DNA from: JACMLX01 sp031374935
Lineage (GTDB): Bacteria > Gemmatimonadota > Gemmatimonadetes > Gemmatimonadales > Gemmatimonadaceae
DNA: 64,000 nt
NCBI GenBank assembly: GCA_031374935.1
Contig: JANMHB010000110.1
Location: 1 to 64,000 of the forward strand
Direction: 5' to 3'
A program made the position numbers and the translations under genes. Positions within the stretch are counted from its first letter, which is position 1; each line of letters begins with the position of its first letter. Of the stretch, positions 1-8,935 are shown piece by piece. A model generated the notes under the pieces. That model was not told where the DNA came from and ran no database searches. It saw only the letters and a list, made by a program, of their open reading frames with translations.

Positions 1-39
1 GTGCAGAACTGGAGCATCATCGAGAACAAGAAAGGGTGA
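1..39 (+). CDS. hcp: Hcp (T6SS tube protein), C-terminal end only
   Basis: The first 39 bases encode the last 12 residues of a protein (VQNWSIIENKKG) followed by a TGA stop. The 'GW/NW-x-I-x-x-NKK' ending is typical of Hcp1-type hexameric tube proteins, and the gene precedes tagJ in many T6SS operons. The stop overlaps the GTG of the next gene (GTGA, 36-39), which suggests translational coupling. The rest lies outside the window, so the family call rests on this short tail plus context. Confidence 0.55.
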   Translation: MQNWSIIENKKG

Positions 40-761
40 TTCCCACCATGACCGCCTTGGACGCGTTTCGTGCCGGACGTCTCTCCGAGGCGGTCGAGGC
101 GCTGGGCATCGAACTGCGACATCATCCGTCCGATGCCCGGCGTCGTGCTTTCCTCTTCGAACTCCTCTGCTTCAGCGGCGACTACGAACGCGCCGTGAAA
201 CAGCTCGACGTGCTCGGCTCGGCCTCGAAAGAGGCCGAGCTCGGGGCACTGCTCTACAAGGGCGCCATCCGCGCGCAGCGGGAACGAGAGTCGCTCTTTG
301 CCGACAATGCATTTCCGCTGGACCCTGCACCCGCCGTTCGTGGCACGCTCAACGGCACGCCGTTCGAATCGCTCGAGGATGCCGATCCGCGCATCGGCGC
401 GCGCCTCGAGTGTTTCGCGGCCGGCAAGTACATGTGGCTGCCGCTGGCCCATGTGGCACAGGTCACGATGCAGGCGCCCACCTCCGTGCGCGACACACTC
501 TGGCCCACGGTGCACGTCCGCACGGGTCCGGGGTTCAAGGGCATGGAACTCGGGCAGGTGCTGCTGCCGGTCATCGCCGCAGGCACCACCGCACAGGCGG
601 ATGAAATGGTCAGGCTGGGTCGCATCACCGACTGGGCGCCGCTGCCGGATGGCGGTGAGGCGCCGGTTGGACTCAAGTACTGGCTCGTCGACGGAGAGGA
701 GTTCTCGCTGCTGGAACTGCGTGATCTCGTCATCGACGCGCCGCCGCTACCCGGCGCCTGA
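36..761 (+). CDS. tagJ: T6SS accessory protein TagJ/ImpE family
   Basis: A 241-residue protein whose N-terminal third reads as TPR-like helices (ALDAFRAGRLSEAVEALG, then RRAFLFELLCFSGDYERAVKQL), followed by an alpha/beta part with a PLAHVAQV stretch and 'RDTLWPTVHVR'. This is the layout of ImpE/TagJ, an accessory protein that binds the N-terminal helix of TssB and helps present the contracted sheath to ClpV. The GTG at 36 overlaps the hcp stop; an ATG at 48 in the same frame is an equally plausible start. It is followed by tssA after 65 bases. The family call is firm; the sheath-recycling role is inferred from the family. Confidence 0.85.
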   Translation: MIPTMTALDAFRAGRLSEAVEALGIELRHHPSDARRRAFLFELLCFSGDYERAVKQLDVLGSASKEAELGALLYKGAIRAQRERESLFADNAFPLDPAPAVRGTLNGTPFESLEDADPRIGARLECFAAGKYMWLPLAHVAQVTMQAPTSVRDTLWPTVHVRTGPGFKGMELGQVLLPVIAAGTTAQADEMVRLGRITDWAPLPDGGEAPVGLKYWLVDGEEFSLLELRDLVIDAPPLPGA

Positions 762-877
762 TCCGTCGACGCTGGCCAGCGTGACCTGACGAGCGCACCT
801 TCGGCGCTGCAGTTCCGTCGCGTGAAGTGCCGATGCTTCGTCGGCTGCGCGTTACTCCCGCCTCCGCTCCAGATCGC

Positions 878-2647
878 ATGCCTGCTCGCGACGACATCCT
901 CGCTCCGCTCCTCGCCCCGATCGAGGGCGACAACCCGTCGGGCCGCCCCATCCGCAACGATCCGATCTACGACAAGATCAAGGACGCGCGGCGCGAAGAA
1001 GAGGGGATTGCCGAGGGGGCGTGGAAGCGCGCTCCCAAGGTCGCAGATCATGCACTGGTTGTGAAGCTCACCAGCGAGGTGCTCGCCACGACCTCGAAGG
1101 ATCTGCAACTCGCGTCGTGGTGGACCGAGTCGATGCTCAAGCGCGAGGGTGTCATCGGCCTGCTCGATGGCGTCGTGCTCATGCGCCGGCTGCTGGAGAC
1201 GTACTGGGATACCGTCTTCCCGGAGCTCGAAGAGGGCGATCCATCGCTGCGTGCCGGCCCGCTCGACTTCATCGGCCTCAAGCTGTCGGAGACACTCCTG
1301 GCAGCACCGTGCAATGCCGCGAAGCATGGGTTCCGGCAGTACGAGACGGCGCGCCTGATCGGCAGCGATGACGAAACGCGCCTCGATGACGCACGGCGCG
1401 AAGCGCGCGAGGCACACATCGAGAAGGGTGAGCCGGACATCGAGACGATCCTGGCCTCAGTGGACGCCACACCGAAGGCGTGGTTCGTCGAACTGACCCA
1501 GGCAATCAGCGATACCACCGCGGAAGTGTATGCGCTCGACGCGTTCGGCAACGAGCACTTCATCGATGAAGCGCCGAGTTTCCGCCGCCTGCTGGATACC
1601 CTTGAATCGATAGAACGCTCGGCGAAGGACTTGCTGGCGCGCCGTCGACTTCAGGAGCCGGATGATGACGGCTTGGCGACCGCCACGAGCGACGGCGGCG
1701 GCACAGTGGGCGGTGTGGTGGCAACACTCGGCGCCATTCCGACCAGTGAAGCGGATGCCGGCGCGCGGGTGGTGGTGGCGGCGCGGTACCTGCGTCGCGC
1801 GCGTCCCACCGATCCAGTGCCGTATTCGCTGCTGCGTGCGCTGCGGTGGCAGTCGCTCAGCGCCAATGAACCGGGAAGCGACGTCCCGTCGCTGGCGCAG
1901 CTGCATGCGCCGCCAACCGCCGAACGGGCGCGATTGAAGGGACTGATGCTCGAGCAGCGGCACGAAGAGCTGCTCGATGGGGTCGAGGAGTTGCTTGGCG
2001 CCACCGGCGGCGGGGCGTGGCTGGATGCACAACGCTGGGCGCTCGACGCCGCGCAGGCACTCGGTGACGACTTCCTGCCGGTGGCGCAGGTGATGCGCAC
2101 GGCGCTCCGTCAGCTGCTCACCACGTTCCCGATGCTGCCGCAGGCGATGCTGCTCGACGAAACGCCGGTGGCCAACGCCGAAACGCTGGCGTGGCTGGAA
2201 CGTGCGGGGCTGTTGCGCGGGACGGCACGTGTCACCGCCACGTCGGCGCTCGAGGGCATGCCGTTCACGCCGCACCGCCCGATGCTCGATCGCGCGCGCG
2301 CCGAAATGGCCGGTGGTCGCCTCGATCGGGGCGTGGCGTTGCTCATGGCTGACGTCGTGCGTGAACGCAACGAGCGCGCCCGGTTCCTCCGTCGTCTCGA
2401 GCTGGTCACGGTGCTGGTGGACGCCGGCCGCGCTGACATTGCGATGCCGATCGTCGAACAGCTGCTGGAGCAGCTGGAGACGCACAAGCTGGCAACATGG
2501 GAGGATGGTGGCGTGGTGGCCCAGGCCCTGGTACTCGCCTGTCGCGCGATTGACGCGACCAGCGGTGACAGTGACCGCCGTCGCGAACTGTACCTGCGCA
2601 TCTGCCTGCTCGATCCGATTGCCGCTCTCGCGCTCGCGGCATCGTGA
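878..2647 (+). CDS. tssA: T6SS assembly protein TssA (ImpA N-terminal family)
   Basis: The reading frame is open from a GTG at 827, but the ATG at 878 (MPARDDILAPLLAPIEGD) puts the start exactly where the ImpA_N motif LLxPIxGDNPxG normally begins, so 878 is preferred, giving 589 residues. The N-terminal part holds the conserved GDNPSG, a YDKIKDARREEE segment and a WWTESMLKREGVIGLLDG helix, all characteristic of TssA. The C-terminal half is alanine/leucine-rich helical and ends in a domain of the kind that forms the TssA ring. TssA caps and primes the baseplate and distal tail sheath. Its TGA overlaps the GTG of tssE. Confidence 0.88.
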   Translation: MPARDDILAPLLAPIEGDNPSGRPIRNDPIYDKIKDARREEEGIAEGAWKRAPKVADHALVVKLTSEVLATTSKDLQLASWWTESMLKREGVIGLLDGVVLMRRLLETYWDTVFPELEEGDPSLRAGPLDFIGLKLSETLLAAPCNAAKHGFRQYETARLIGSDDETRLDDARREAREAHIEKGEPDIETILASVDATPKAWFVELTQAISDTTAEVYALDAFGNEHFIDEAPSFRRLLDTLESIERSAKDLLARRRLQEPDDDGLATATSDGGGTVGGVVATLGAIPTSEADAGARVVVAARYLRRARPTDPVPYSLLRALRWQSLSANEPGSDVPSLAQLHAPPTAERARLKGLMLEQRHEELLDGVEELLGATGGGAWLDAQRWALDAAQALGDDFLPVAQVMRTALRQLLTTFPMLPQAMLLDETPVANAETLAWLERAGLLRGTARVTATSALEGMPFTPHRPMLDRARAEMAGGRLDRGVALLMADVVRERNERARFLRRLELVTVLVDAGRADIAMPIVEQLLEQLETHKLATWEDGGVVAQALVLACRAIDATSGDSDRRRELYLRICLLDPIAALALAAS

Positions 2648-3216
2648 CCATGGCGGAGGGCGATCGTGCCGGCAGCGGGAGCTGGAGCGGAACCGGAGCG
2701 ATCCGGCTGCCGAACAGCGACAACCTGACGCGGCCGGTCCAGGCATCGCTCCTGGATCGCTTGACCGACGATCACCCTGGCGTCACCCGCGAGACCATGC
2801 CGACCCGCGCCGAGAGCATCATCGCCCTTCGTGTCGCCGTCCGGCACGATCTCGAATGGTTGCTGAATTCACGTCGTGACCTGGTCACGATCGATGACGG
2901 CATGCCGGAAGCGCGTCGCTCGCTGTTGCGTTACGGTGTGCCCGACTTCAGCTCGATGTCACGCGATGGCAGCGAGACGCTGCTGCGGCTGGTGCGCGAA
3001 GTGGAAGAGTGTGTCGCGAACTTCGAGCCGCGTCTCGCGCAGGTTCGCGTGCGGGCACATGTCGATCCAGGCATGACGGGCCGCCCCGATCTCCGGTTCT
3101 CGATCGAAGGGATGCTGCGCGTGGACCCGGCCCCGGAACGCGTCGTCTACGACACCGTGCTCGAGACGGGGCGCGGCGAGTATCTGGTGCGCGAGGGGAA
3201 GAGCGACGATGCGTGA
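2644..3216 (+). CDS. tssE: T6SS baseplate protein TssE (gp25-like)
   Basis: A 190-residue protein with a low-complexity N-terminus followed by a GPW/gp25 lysozyme-like fold: AVRHDLEWLLNSRRD (about 66-79), the 'YGVPDFSS' motif and the 'FEPRLAQVRV' strand. These are the signature blocks of TssE, a baseplate wedge component homologous to phage T4 gp25. The GTG at 2644 overlaps the tssA stop (GTGA). The extension before LLDRL (about 35 residues) is longer than in many TssE proteins and might be a mis-start, but no better in-frame start precedes the domain closely. The ATG of tssF lies inside its last codons (8-base overlap). Confidence 0.9.
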   Translation: MTMAEGDRAGSGSWSGTGAIRLPNSDNLTRPVQASLLDRLTDDHPGVTRETMPTRAESIIALRVAVRHDLEWLLNSRRDLVTIDDGMPEARRSLLRYGVPDFSSMSRDGSETLLRLVREVEECVANFEPRLAQVRVRAHVDPGMTGRPDLRFSIEGMLRVDPAPERVVYDTVLETGRGEYLVREGKSDDA

Positions 3217-5068
3217 CGAGCTGCTCTGGTACTACGAGCGCGAGCTGGGCTATCTGCGTCGACTGGGCGCCGAGTATGCGGTGCGCTACCCGAAGGTGGC
3301 AGGCCGCCTGCAGCTCGAGGCGACCAAGTGCGAAGATCCGCACGTCGAGCGCCTGCTCGAGGGTTTCGCTTTTCTCGCGGCGCGCATCCACCTGAAGCTG
3401 GACGACGATGTGTCGCAAGTGGCCGAGTCGCTGCTCGCGATCGTCGCGCCACAGCTCGTGCGACCGGTGCCCGCGATGTCGATCGCGGAATTCGTGGCCG
3501 ACCCTGAGCGCGCGTCGATGCCGGAGGGGGTGCTGGTGCCGCGTGGTGCCGTGCTGCGCACGCGCGCGGTGGGCGGCATGCGCTGCACCTTCCGGACAGC
3601 GGCGGACGTACAGCTGTGGCCATTCATGATCACGGATGCACGCTGGGTGACGCCGGACGCATTGGTGCCGCCGGTGCGCGCCACCGACGCCGTCGGTGCA
3701 TTGCGCATTCAGCTGCAGGCCTTTCCCGGTGTACCGCTCTCGTCGCTCGCAATGCACTCGGTGCGCCTGCACCTGCATGGCGATGGTGCCGTGGCATCGA
3801 CGCTCCATGAAGTTCTCTGTCGCGATACCTCGGCCATTTTGGTTCGCGCGTTGTCGCCGGACGCCCCGCGTGGTGGTGACGCGGCGCGCATCGAGGTGCC
3901 GGCGAGCCTGCTGCGTCAGGGTGGGTTCGGTGGCCATGAACGGTTGCTCGAAGGGGGCGCGCCGACGCTGGCACCGTATGGCTTGTTGCAGGAGTACATG
4001 GCGCTGCCAGCGGCATTCCGGTCGCTGGATCTCGCCATCGGTGACGCCTTGCGCGCCAGCAACGCGCAGGAGGCGGCCGAGATTGTCATTCTGGTCGGTT
4101 CCTTCGAACGCGGTGATCGCCGCGCAATGCTCGCCTCGGGTGTGACACGCGAGACGGTGCGTCTCGGCTGTTCGCCGGTCGTCAATCTCTACGAGCACAC
4201 GGCCGAGCCGATCCTACTCACGCACCGCCGCGACGAGTATCCGCTGGTGCCGGATGCGCAGCAGCGCACGGCCACCGAAGTGTACGCCGTGACGAGTGTC
4301 GTTGGCGTGCCCGCCGGTGGTGGTGACGCGACGCCGTATCAGCCGCTCTACGGGCTGAAACACGACGCCCCCGCTGGAGATCAGCCGGTCTTCTGGGTGG
4401 CGCGACGTCACCCGGCGCCTGAGCGCGGCGCACGCGCGAGCGATCTCGCGCTCGCCTTCGTGGATCGCGGCGGCCGAACACTGCAACCGAAACATGATGT
4501 CGTCACCGCGCGCACGCTCTGCTTCAACGGCGACCTGCCGTCGCGATTGCCGGTTGGTGATCCGCGCGGCGATTTCGAACTCGTCGGTGGCGGCCCGCTG
4601 GCGCAGATCACGGCGCTGTTGCGACCCACCGTTGCGGTGCACCCGCGCCTCGGTGCGGCACTGGCGTGGCGCATGGTGTCGCAGCTGTCGCTGAACCATC
4701 TCTCGCTCGACGACGGGCCGACGGCGTTGCGTGAGCTGCTGCGGCTGCACGATCATGCCGAGTCGCCCGATATCGAGCGACAGATCCAGGGGATTCTGGA
4801 TGTGAGGAGCGCGCCCGTGCACGCCCGTGTGCCGGGCCTGGCGCAGGCCGGCGGATTGGCGCTGGCGCGCGGACGGCGGATCACCCTCGATCTCGATGAG
4901 GATCACTTTGCCGGCGATGGCGCCTGGATGTTCGCCAGCGTCCTCGAACGGTTTTTCTCGCTCTATGCGTCGCTGAACAGCTTCACGCAGCTCACGGTCA
5001 ACACCCGGCAGCGCCGTCGACCGTTGGCAGAGTGGGGGCCGCGCAGCGGCAGCCGGGCGCTCGGATGA
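3209..5068 (+). CDS. tssF: T6SS baseplate protein TssF (VasA/ImpG)
   Basis: A 619-residue protein beginning MRDELLWYYERELGYLRRLG, which is the hallmark TssF start (…YYxRELxxLR…), with downstream EFAxxYPKVAGRL-type sequence and 'DPHVERLLEGFAFLAARI'. Length and order match TssF, the large wedge subunit that forms a heterotrimer with TssG in the baseplate. The N-terminal block at residues 1-70 and the 'SLYASLNSFTQLTV' motif near the C-terminus (residues about 591-604) are both conserved. It overlaps tssE at its 5' end and tssG at its 3' end (ATGA), consistent with stoichiometric co-expression of the baseplate. Confidence 0.95.
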   Translation: MRDELLWYYERELGYLRRLGAEYAVRYPKVAGRLQLEATKCEDPHVERLLEGFAFLAARIHLKLDDDVSQVAESLLAIVAPQLVRPVPAMSIAEFVADPERASMPEGVLVPRGAVLRTRAVGGMRCTFRTAADVQLWPFMITDARWVTPDALVPPVRATDAVGALRIQLQAFPGVPLSSLAMHSVRLHLHGDGAVASTLHEVLCRDTSAILVRALSPDAPRGGDAARIEVPASLLRQGGFGGHERLLEGGAPTLAPYGLLQEYMALPAAFRSLDLAIGDALRASNAQEAAEIVILVGSFERGDRRAMLASGVTRETVRLGCSPVVNLYEHTAEPILLTHRRDEYPLVPDAQQRTATEVYAVTSVVGVPAGGGDATPYQPLYGLKHDAPAGDQPVFWVARRHPAPERGARASDLALAFVDRGGRTLQPKHDVVTARTLCFNGDLPSRLPVGDPRGDFELVGGGPLAQITALLRPTVAVHPRLGAALAWRMVSQLSLNHLSLDDGPTALRELLRLHDHAESPDIERQIQGILDVRSAPVHARVPGLAQAGGLALARGRRITLDLDEDHFAGDGAWMFASVLERFFSLYASLNSFTQLTVNTRQRRRPLAEWGPRSGSRALG

Positions 5069-6159
5069 CGTCCGAACCGCTCGATCCGGTTGCGCTCGAC
5101 ACCCTGGTGGAGCGTCTGGAACAGGCGCCCGGTGCGTTCGAGTTCGCGCAGATCGTGCGACTGCTGACCTGGATCAACCCGGCGCGCTCGCCGGTTGGCG
5201 AGTTTGGCGACCCGTCCGCGGAAATCGTGCGTTTCGGCGTCCATCCCTCCCTCGGATTTCCGCCGGGCGACGTGCATCGCGTCAACGTGACACCGGGCGG
5301 TCCGGGTGTCACCGACGAGAATGAACTCTCCACACCGAAGACGCGCGCCTCACGCGCGGGCATGCGTGGAGCGGGTGGGCAGCCGTTCGTCGAAGTGAAT
5401 TTCCTGGGGCTGATCGGTCCCGCCGGCGTGATGCCGAAGACCTACACGCAATTCGTTGCCGAGCGTGTGGGTGTGAAGGACACGGCGATCCGCGACTTTC
5501 TGGATCTCTTCCATCACCGGTTGATCTCCCTCTTCTACCGGGCCTGGCGCACCACGCGGCCGCACGTGGCGGCGGGCGAAGGTGCCGTCGACGATGCGCT
5601 GTCGCAGCGCTTGCGCAGCATCATCGGCGTCGGGACGCCGGCGGTGGCGGCCCAGTTGCCGATCGATGAAGCACTGCTCCTGCGCCACGCGGCGCTCCTC
5701 GCCCCCCACGCCCGCTCGGCCAGCGCGTTGCAGCAGCTCATCACGGCCTATCTGGACGTGCCGTGCGAGGTGGAGGAGTTCGTGCCCGCGTGGTATCGTC
5801 TGGCACCGGGCACCCAGTGCGCGCTCGGCGAGGATGACGAGACCACCGTGCTGGGCTTGGGAACGGTTGTGGGTGACGAGGTGCTCGATCACGGCGCACG
5901 CGCCCGGCTCCGCATCGGACCGATGCCCCGCGCACTGTTCGAATCGCTGCTTCCGGGCACCAGCGGGCACACCGCGCTCAAGGGACTGGTGCGATTTGTG
6001 GCCGGCGATGCCGTTGAGGTCGAGGTGCGGTTGATGCTCGAGCGAAGTGCGGTGCCTGCCACGGTGCTCGGTCTGGGCGGTGGACAGCTGGGCTGGGGCA
6101 CGTGGCTTCGCACGCGGTGCCCCACGCATGATCCGGACGATACCGCGTTTCTCTTCTGA
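5065..6159 (+). CDS. tssG: T6SS baseplate protein TssG (VasB/ImpH)
   Basis: The ATG at 5065 overlaps the tssF TGA as ATGA, so it is chosen over an upstream in-frame codon at 5032; the product is 364 residues. It shows the TssG blocks FEFAQIVRLL, 'VNFLGLIGPAGVMPKTYTQF', 'FLDLFHHRLISLFYRAW' and 'GVGTPAV'. TssG forms the wedge core with TssF and links it to VgrG. The C-terminal 'GHTALKGLVRF' and 'LGLGGGQLGWGTWL' segments are also family-typical. It is followed by 86 bases with no recognisable signal before clpV. Confidence 0.93.
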   Translation: MTSEPLDPVALDTLVERLEQAPGAFEFAQIVRLLTWINPARSPVGEFGDPSAEIVRFGVHPSLGFPPGDVHRVNVTPGGPGVTDENELSTPKTRASRAGMRGAGGQPFVEVNFLGLIGPAGVMPKTYTQFVAERVGVKDTAIRDFLDLFHHRLISLFYRAWRTTRPHVAAGEGAVDDALSQRLRSIIGVGTPAVAAQLPIDEALLLRHAALLAPHARSASALQQLITAYLDVPCEVEEFVPAWYRLAPGTQCALGEDDETTVLGLGTVVGDEVLDHGARARLRIGPMPRALFESLLPGTSGHTALKGLVRFVAGDAVEVEVRLMLERSAVPATVLGLGGGQLGWGTWLRTRCPTHDPDDTAFLF

Positions 6160-6245
6160 GAGTGATGTCTGAAGTGATGGTCTCGCGGGAGCGCTGGCGC
6201 TCCCCTCCTGCAGTTCTCGCAGTTCTTTCCTGAACCCCACGACCG

Positions 6246-8915
6246 ATGGTCACCCTTCGCGCTCTCATCGCCAAGCTCGACGCCGAATTGCGCAACGCTG
6301 TCGAGGCGGCTGCTGGCACCTGCCTCTCCCGAACGCACTATGACATCGAGATCGAACACCTGCTGCTGAAGGCGCTCGATGCCACCGACTCCGACCTGTT
6401 CTTCGCGCTGCGCCACTTCGGCGTCGATCGCTCACGACTGGCCACCGAGCTGCAGCGGTCGCTCGACAAGCTCAAGACCGGCAACGCGCGCACGCCGTCG
6501 CTCTCGCCATCGCTGGTGAAGGTGCTGACGGAAGCGTGGACCATCGGCTCGATCGACTACGGCGCGCAGAAGATCCGCACCGGACACTTCCTGCTGGCCC
6601 TCGTCACCGATGCCGACATCGCGCGCCGCATCGTGCAGGAACTGCCATCACTCGGTGCGGTGAATCCCGAGGCGCTGCGGTCGACGTTCGACGCCATCGT
6701 GGTCGAGAGCACCGAAGCCAAGGCGCACCTGGCGTCCAGCGGGGGGCCGGCCGCGCCGGGCGCCGCGTCGGGAGGCGCACCAGCTGGCAAGGCTGGTGGA
6801 CAGACGCCCTTCCTCGATCAGTACACGGTGGACCTCACCGCCAATGCGCGCGCCGGCAAGATCGATCCGGTGCTGGGCCGTGACACCGAAGTCCGTCAGG
6901 TGATCGACATCCTCACCCGGCGCCGGCAGAACAATCCGATCCTGGTCGGTGAAGCTGGCGTCGGCAAGACAGCCGTCGTCGAAGGGTTCGCGCGCCGGAT
7001 CGCCGAGGGTGACGTGCCCGCACCGCTGAGGGGGGTCACGCTGCGCACTCTCGACCTCGCGCTGCTGCAGGCCGGTGCCGGCGTGAAGGGTGAATTCGAG
7101 AGCCGGCTGAAGGGACTGATCGACGAGGTGAAGAAGTCACCGGTGCCGATCATCCTCTTCATCGACGAGGCGCACACCATGATCGGCGCCGGTGGCGCCG
7201 CGGGGCAGAACGATGCCGCCAACCTGCTCAAGCCGGCGCTGGCGCGCGGCGAACTGCGCACCATCGCGGCCACCACCTGGAGCGAGTACAAGAAGTTCTT
7301 CGAGAAGGATCCGGCACTGTCACGTCGCTTTCAGCTGGTGAAGGTCGACGAGCCCACCGAGACCGTGTGCATGCTGATGATGCGCGGCGTGGTTCCGTCA
7401 CTCGAAAAGCATCACACGGTGCGCATCACGGACGATGGACTGGCAGCGGCCGTGCGACTGTCACATCGCTACCTCCCCGATCGGCAGCTGCCCGACAAGG
7501 CGGTCAGCGTACTCGACACCGCCTGCGCGCGACTGGCCCTCGGCCAGAACAGTACACCGGCGCCGATCGAGGATGCGCGGCGTATCCTGCAGGACCTCGA
7601 AGTGCAGGAACGGGTGCTTCGTCGTGAACAGGCGGTGGGTGTGGATCACTCCGAACGCCTCACGGGCATCGATACGCTGCGCGCTGTGACGCAGGAGCGC
7701 TTGACGGCCATGGAAGCGCGGTGGGAGCAGGAGCGCACACTGGTGGAAGCCATCCGGGGATTGCGTGGTCAGCTCGAGGCGTCGGCGCCGGCGGCCGGTG
7801 TCGCCGAAGGGGAGGCCGACGCGCCGATCCGCGCCGATCTGGTGGCCAAACAGGCCGAACTCCAGGCGATTCAGGGCGAGACACCGCTGATGCGGGTGAC
7901 GGTGGACGCCTCCATCGTTGGCGAGGTCATTGCCGGCTGGACCGGCATTCCGGTCGGGTCGATGATGCGCGATGAACTCGGCACGCTGCTCGAACTGGAA
8001 ACGCATCTCGGCGCGCGCGTGATCGGTCAGGATCACGCGCTGGAAGCGATCGCGCGGCGCATGCGCACCAGCAAGGCCGGGATCGAGGATCCCAACAAGC
8101 CGAAGGGCGTCTTCCTGCTGGTGGGCCCGTCCGGCGTGGGCAAGACGGAAACCGCCGTCACCGTCAGCGAGATGCTCTATGGTGGCGAACGGAACATGAT
8201 CACGATCAACATGAGCGAGTTCCAGGAGCCGCATACGGTCAGCACGCTGAAGGGCTCACCCCCGGGCTATGTCGGCTACGGCGAGGGCGGCGTGTTGACC
8301 GAGGCCGTGCGTCGTCGGCCGTACAGCGTGGTGCTGCTGGACGAGATCGAGAAGGCGCACCCGGATGTGCTGGAGCTGTTCTTCCAGGTCTTCGACAAGG
8401 GTGTGATGGAGGATGGCGAGGGTCGGCAGATCGATTTCCGCAATGCGGTGATCATCCTCACCACCAACGCCGGCACCGAGACGATCATGAAGCTCACCGC
8501 CGACCCGGAAACGCTGCCGTTCCCGGCCGCCATGGCGGCGGCGCTGAAGCCTGAGCTCGATGCCGCGTTCAAGCCGGCATTCCTTGGCCGGACGGTGATC
8601 GTGCCGTACTATCCGATTCGGGACGAGAACCTGAAGAGCATCGTGCGGCTGAAGCTGGCCAAGATCGCGCGACGGCTGCACGAGGTGCATCGCGTGACGC
8701 TCGAGTACGGCCCGGAGCTGGTGAATCAGGTGGCCGCACGGTGTACCGAGGTGGAGAGTGGCGCGCGCAACGTGGACAACATCCTGACCAACACGTTGCT
8801 TCCCGAAGTCTCGACGCTGCTGCTGACCGCCCTCGTCGAAGGGCGCCGTGCGACCGCCGTCCGGGTGACGGTGGATGAGAACGGCGAATTCGTGTACGAC
8901 GCAGTGACGGACTGA
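6246..8915 (+). CDS. clpV: T6SS sheath-disassembly ATPase ClpV (TssH)
   Basis: An 889-residue Hsp100/Clp ATPase. The N-domain (about 1-150) includes YDIEIEHLLLKAL, a ClpV-type variant of the Clp_N repeat. AAA module 1 has Walker A GEAGVGKTAVVEG and Walker B LFIDEAHTM; an M-domain coiled coil rich in QERL/EARWEQER follows; AAA module 2 has GPSGVGKTETA and VLLDEIEKAHPDV. Length and the short linker separate it from ClpB, and the T6SS context fixes it as ClpV, which extracts TssB/C from contracted sheaths for reuse. The spacer before it (6160-6245) and the 20-base gap to vgrG suggest it still belongs to the operon. Confidence 0.95.
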   Translation: MVTLRALIAKLDAELRNAVEAAAGTCLSRTHYDIEIEHLLLKALDATDSDLFFALRHFGVDRSRLATELQRSLDKLKTGNARTPSLSPSLVKVLTEAWTIGSIDYGAQKIRTGHFLLALVTDADIARRIVQELPSLGAVNPEALRSTFDAIVVESTEAKAHLASSGGPAAPGAASGGAPAGKAGGQTPFLDQYTVDLTANARAGKIDPVLGRDTEVRQVIDILTRRRQNNPILVGEAGVGKTAVVEGFARRIAEGDVPAPLRGVTLRTLDLALLQAGAGVKGEFESRLKGLIDEVKKSPVPIILFIDEAHTMIGAGGAAGQNDAANLLKPALARGELRTIAATTWSEYKKFFEKDPALSRRFQLVKVDEPTETVCMLMMRGVVPSLEKHHTVRITDDGLAAAVRLSHRYLPDRQLPDKAVSVLDTACARLALGQNSTPAPIEDARRILQDLEVQERVLRREQAVGVDHSERLTGIDTLRAVTQERLTAMEARWEQERTLVEAIRGLRGQLEASAPAAGVAEGEADAPIRADLVAKQAELQAIQGETPLMRVTVDASIVGEVIAGWTGIPVGSMMRDELGTLLELETHLGARVIGQDHALEAIARRMRTSKAGIEDPNKPKGVFLLVGPSGVGKTETAVTVSEMLYGGERNMITINMSEFQEPHTVSTLKGSPPGYVGYGEGGVLTEAVRRRPYSVVLLDEIEKAHPDVLELFFQVFDKGVMEDGEGRQIDFRNAVIILTTNAGTETIMKLTADPETLPFPAAMAAALKPELDAAFKPAFLGRTVIVPYYPIRDENLKSIVRLKLAKIARRLHEVHRVTLEYGPELVNQVAARCTEVESGARNVDNILTNTLLPEVSTLLLTALVEGRRATAVRVTVDENGEFVYDAVTD

Positions 8916-8935
8916 TTTTTCCCGGGACTCAGACG

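Noticed and set aside
254..2746. Long minus-strand open frames under tagJ and tssA (for example 254-1417 and 1457-2746)
   Set aside because: They are antisense to well-recognised T6SS genes, rich in R/H/Q/A without motifs, as expected for shadows in G/C-rich DNA.
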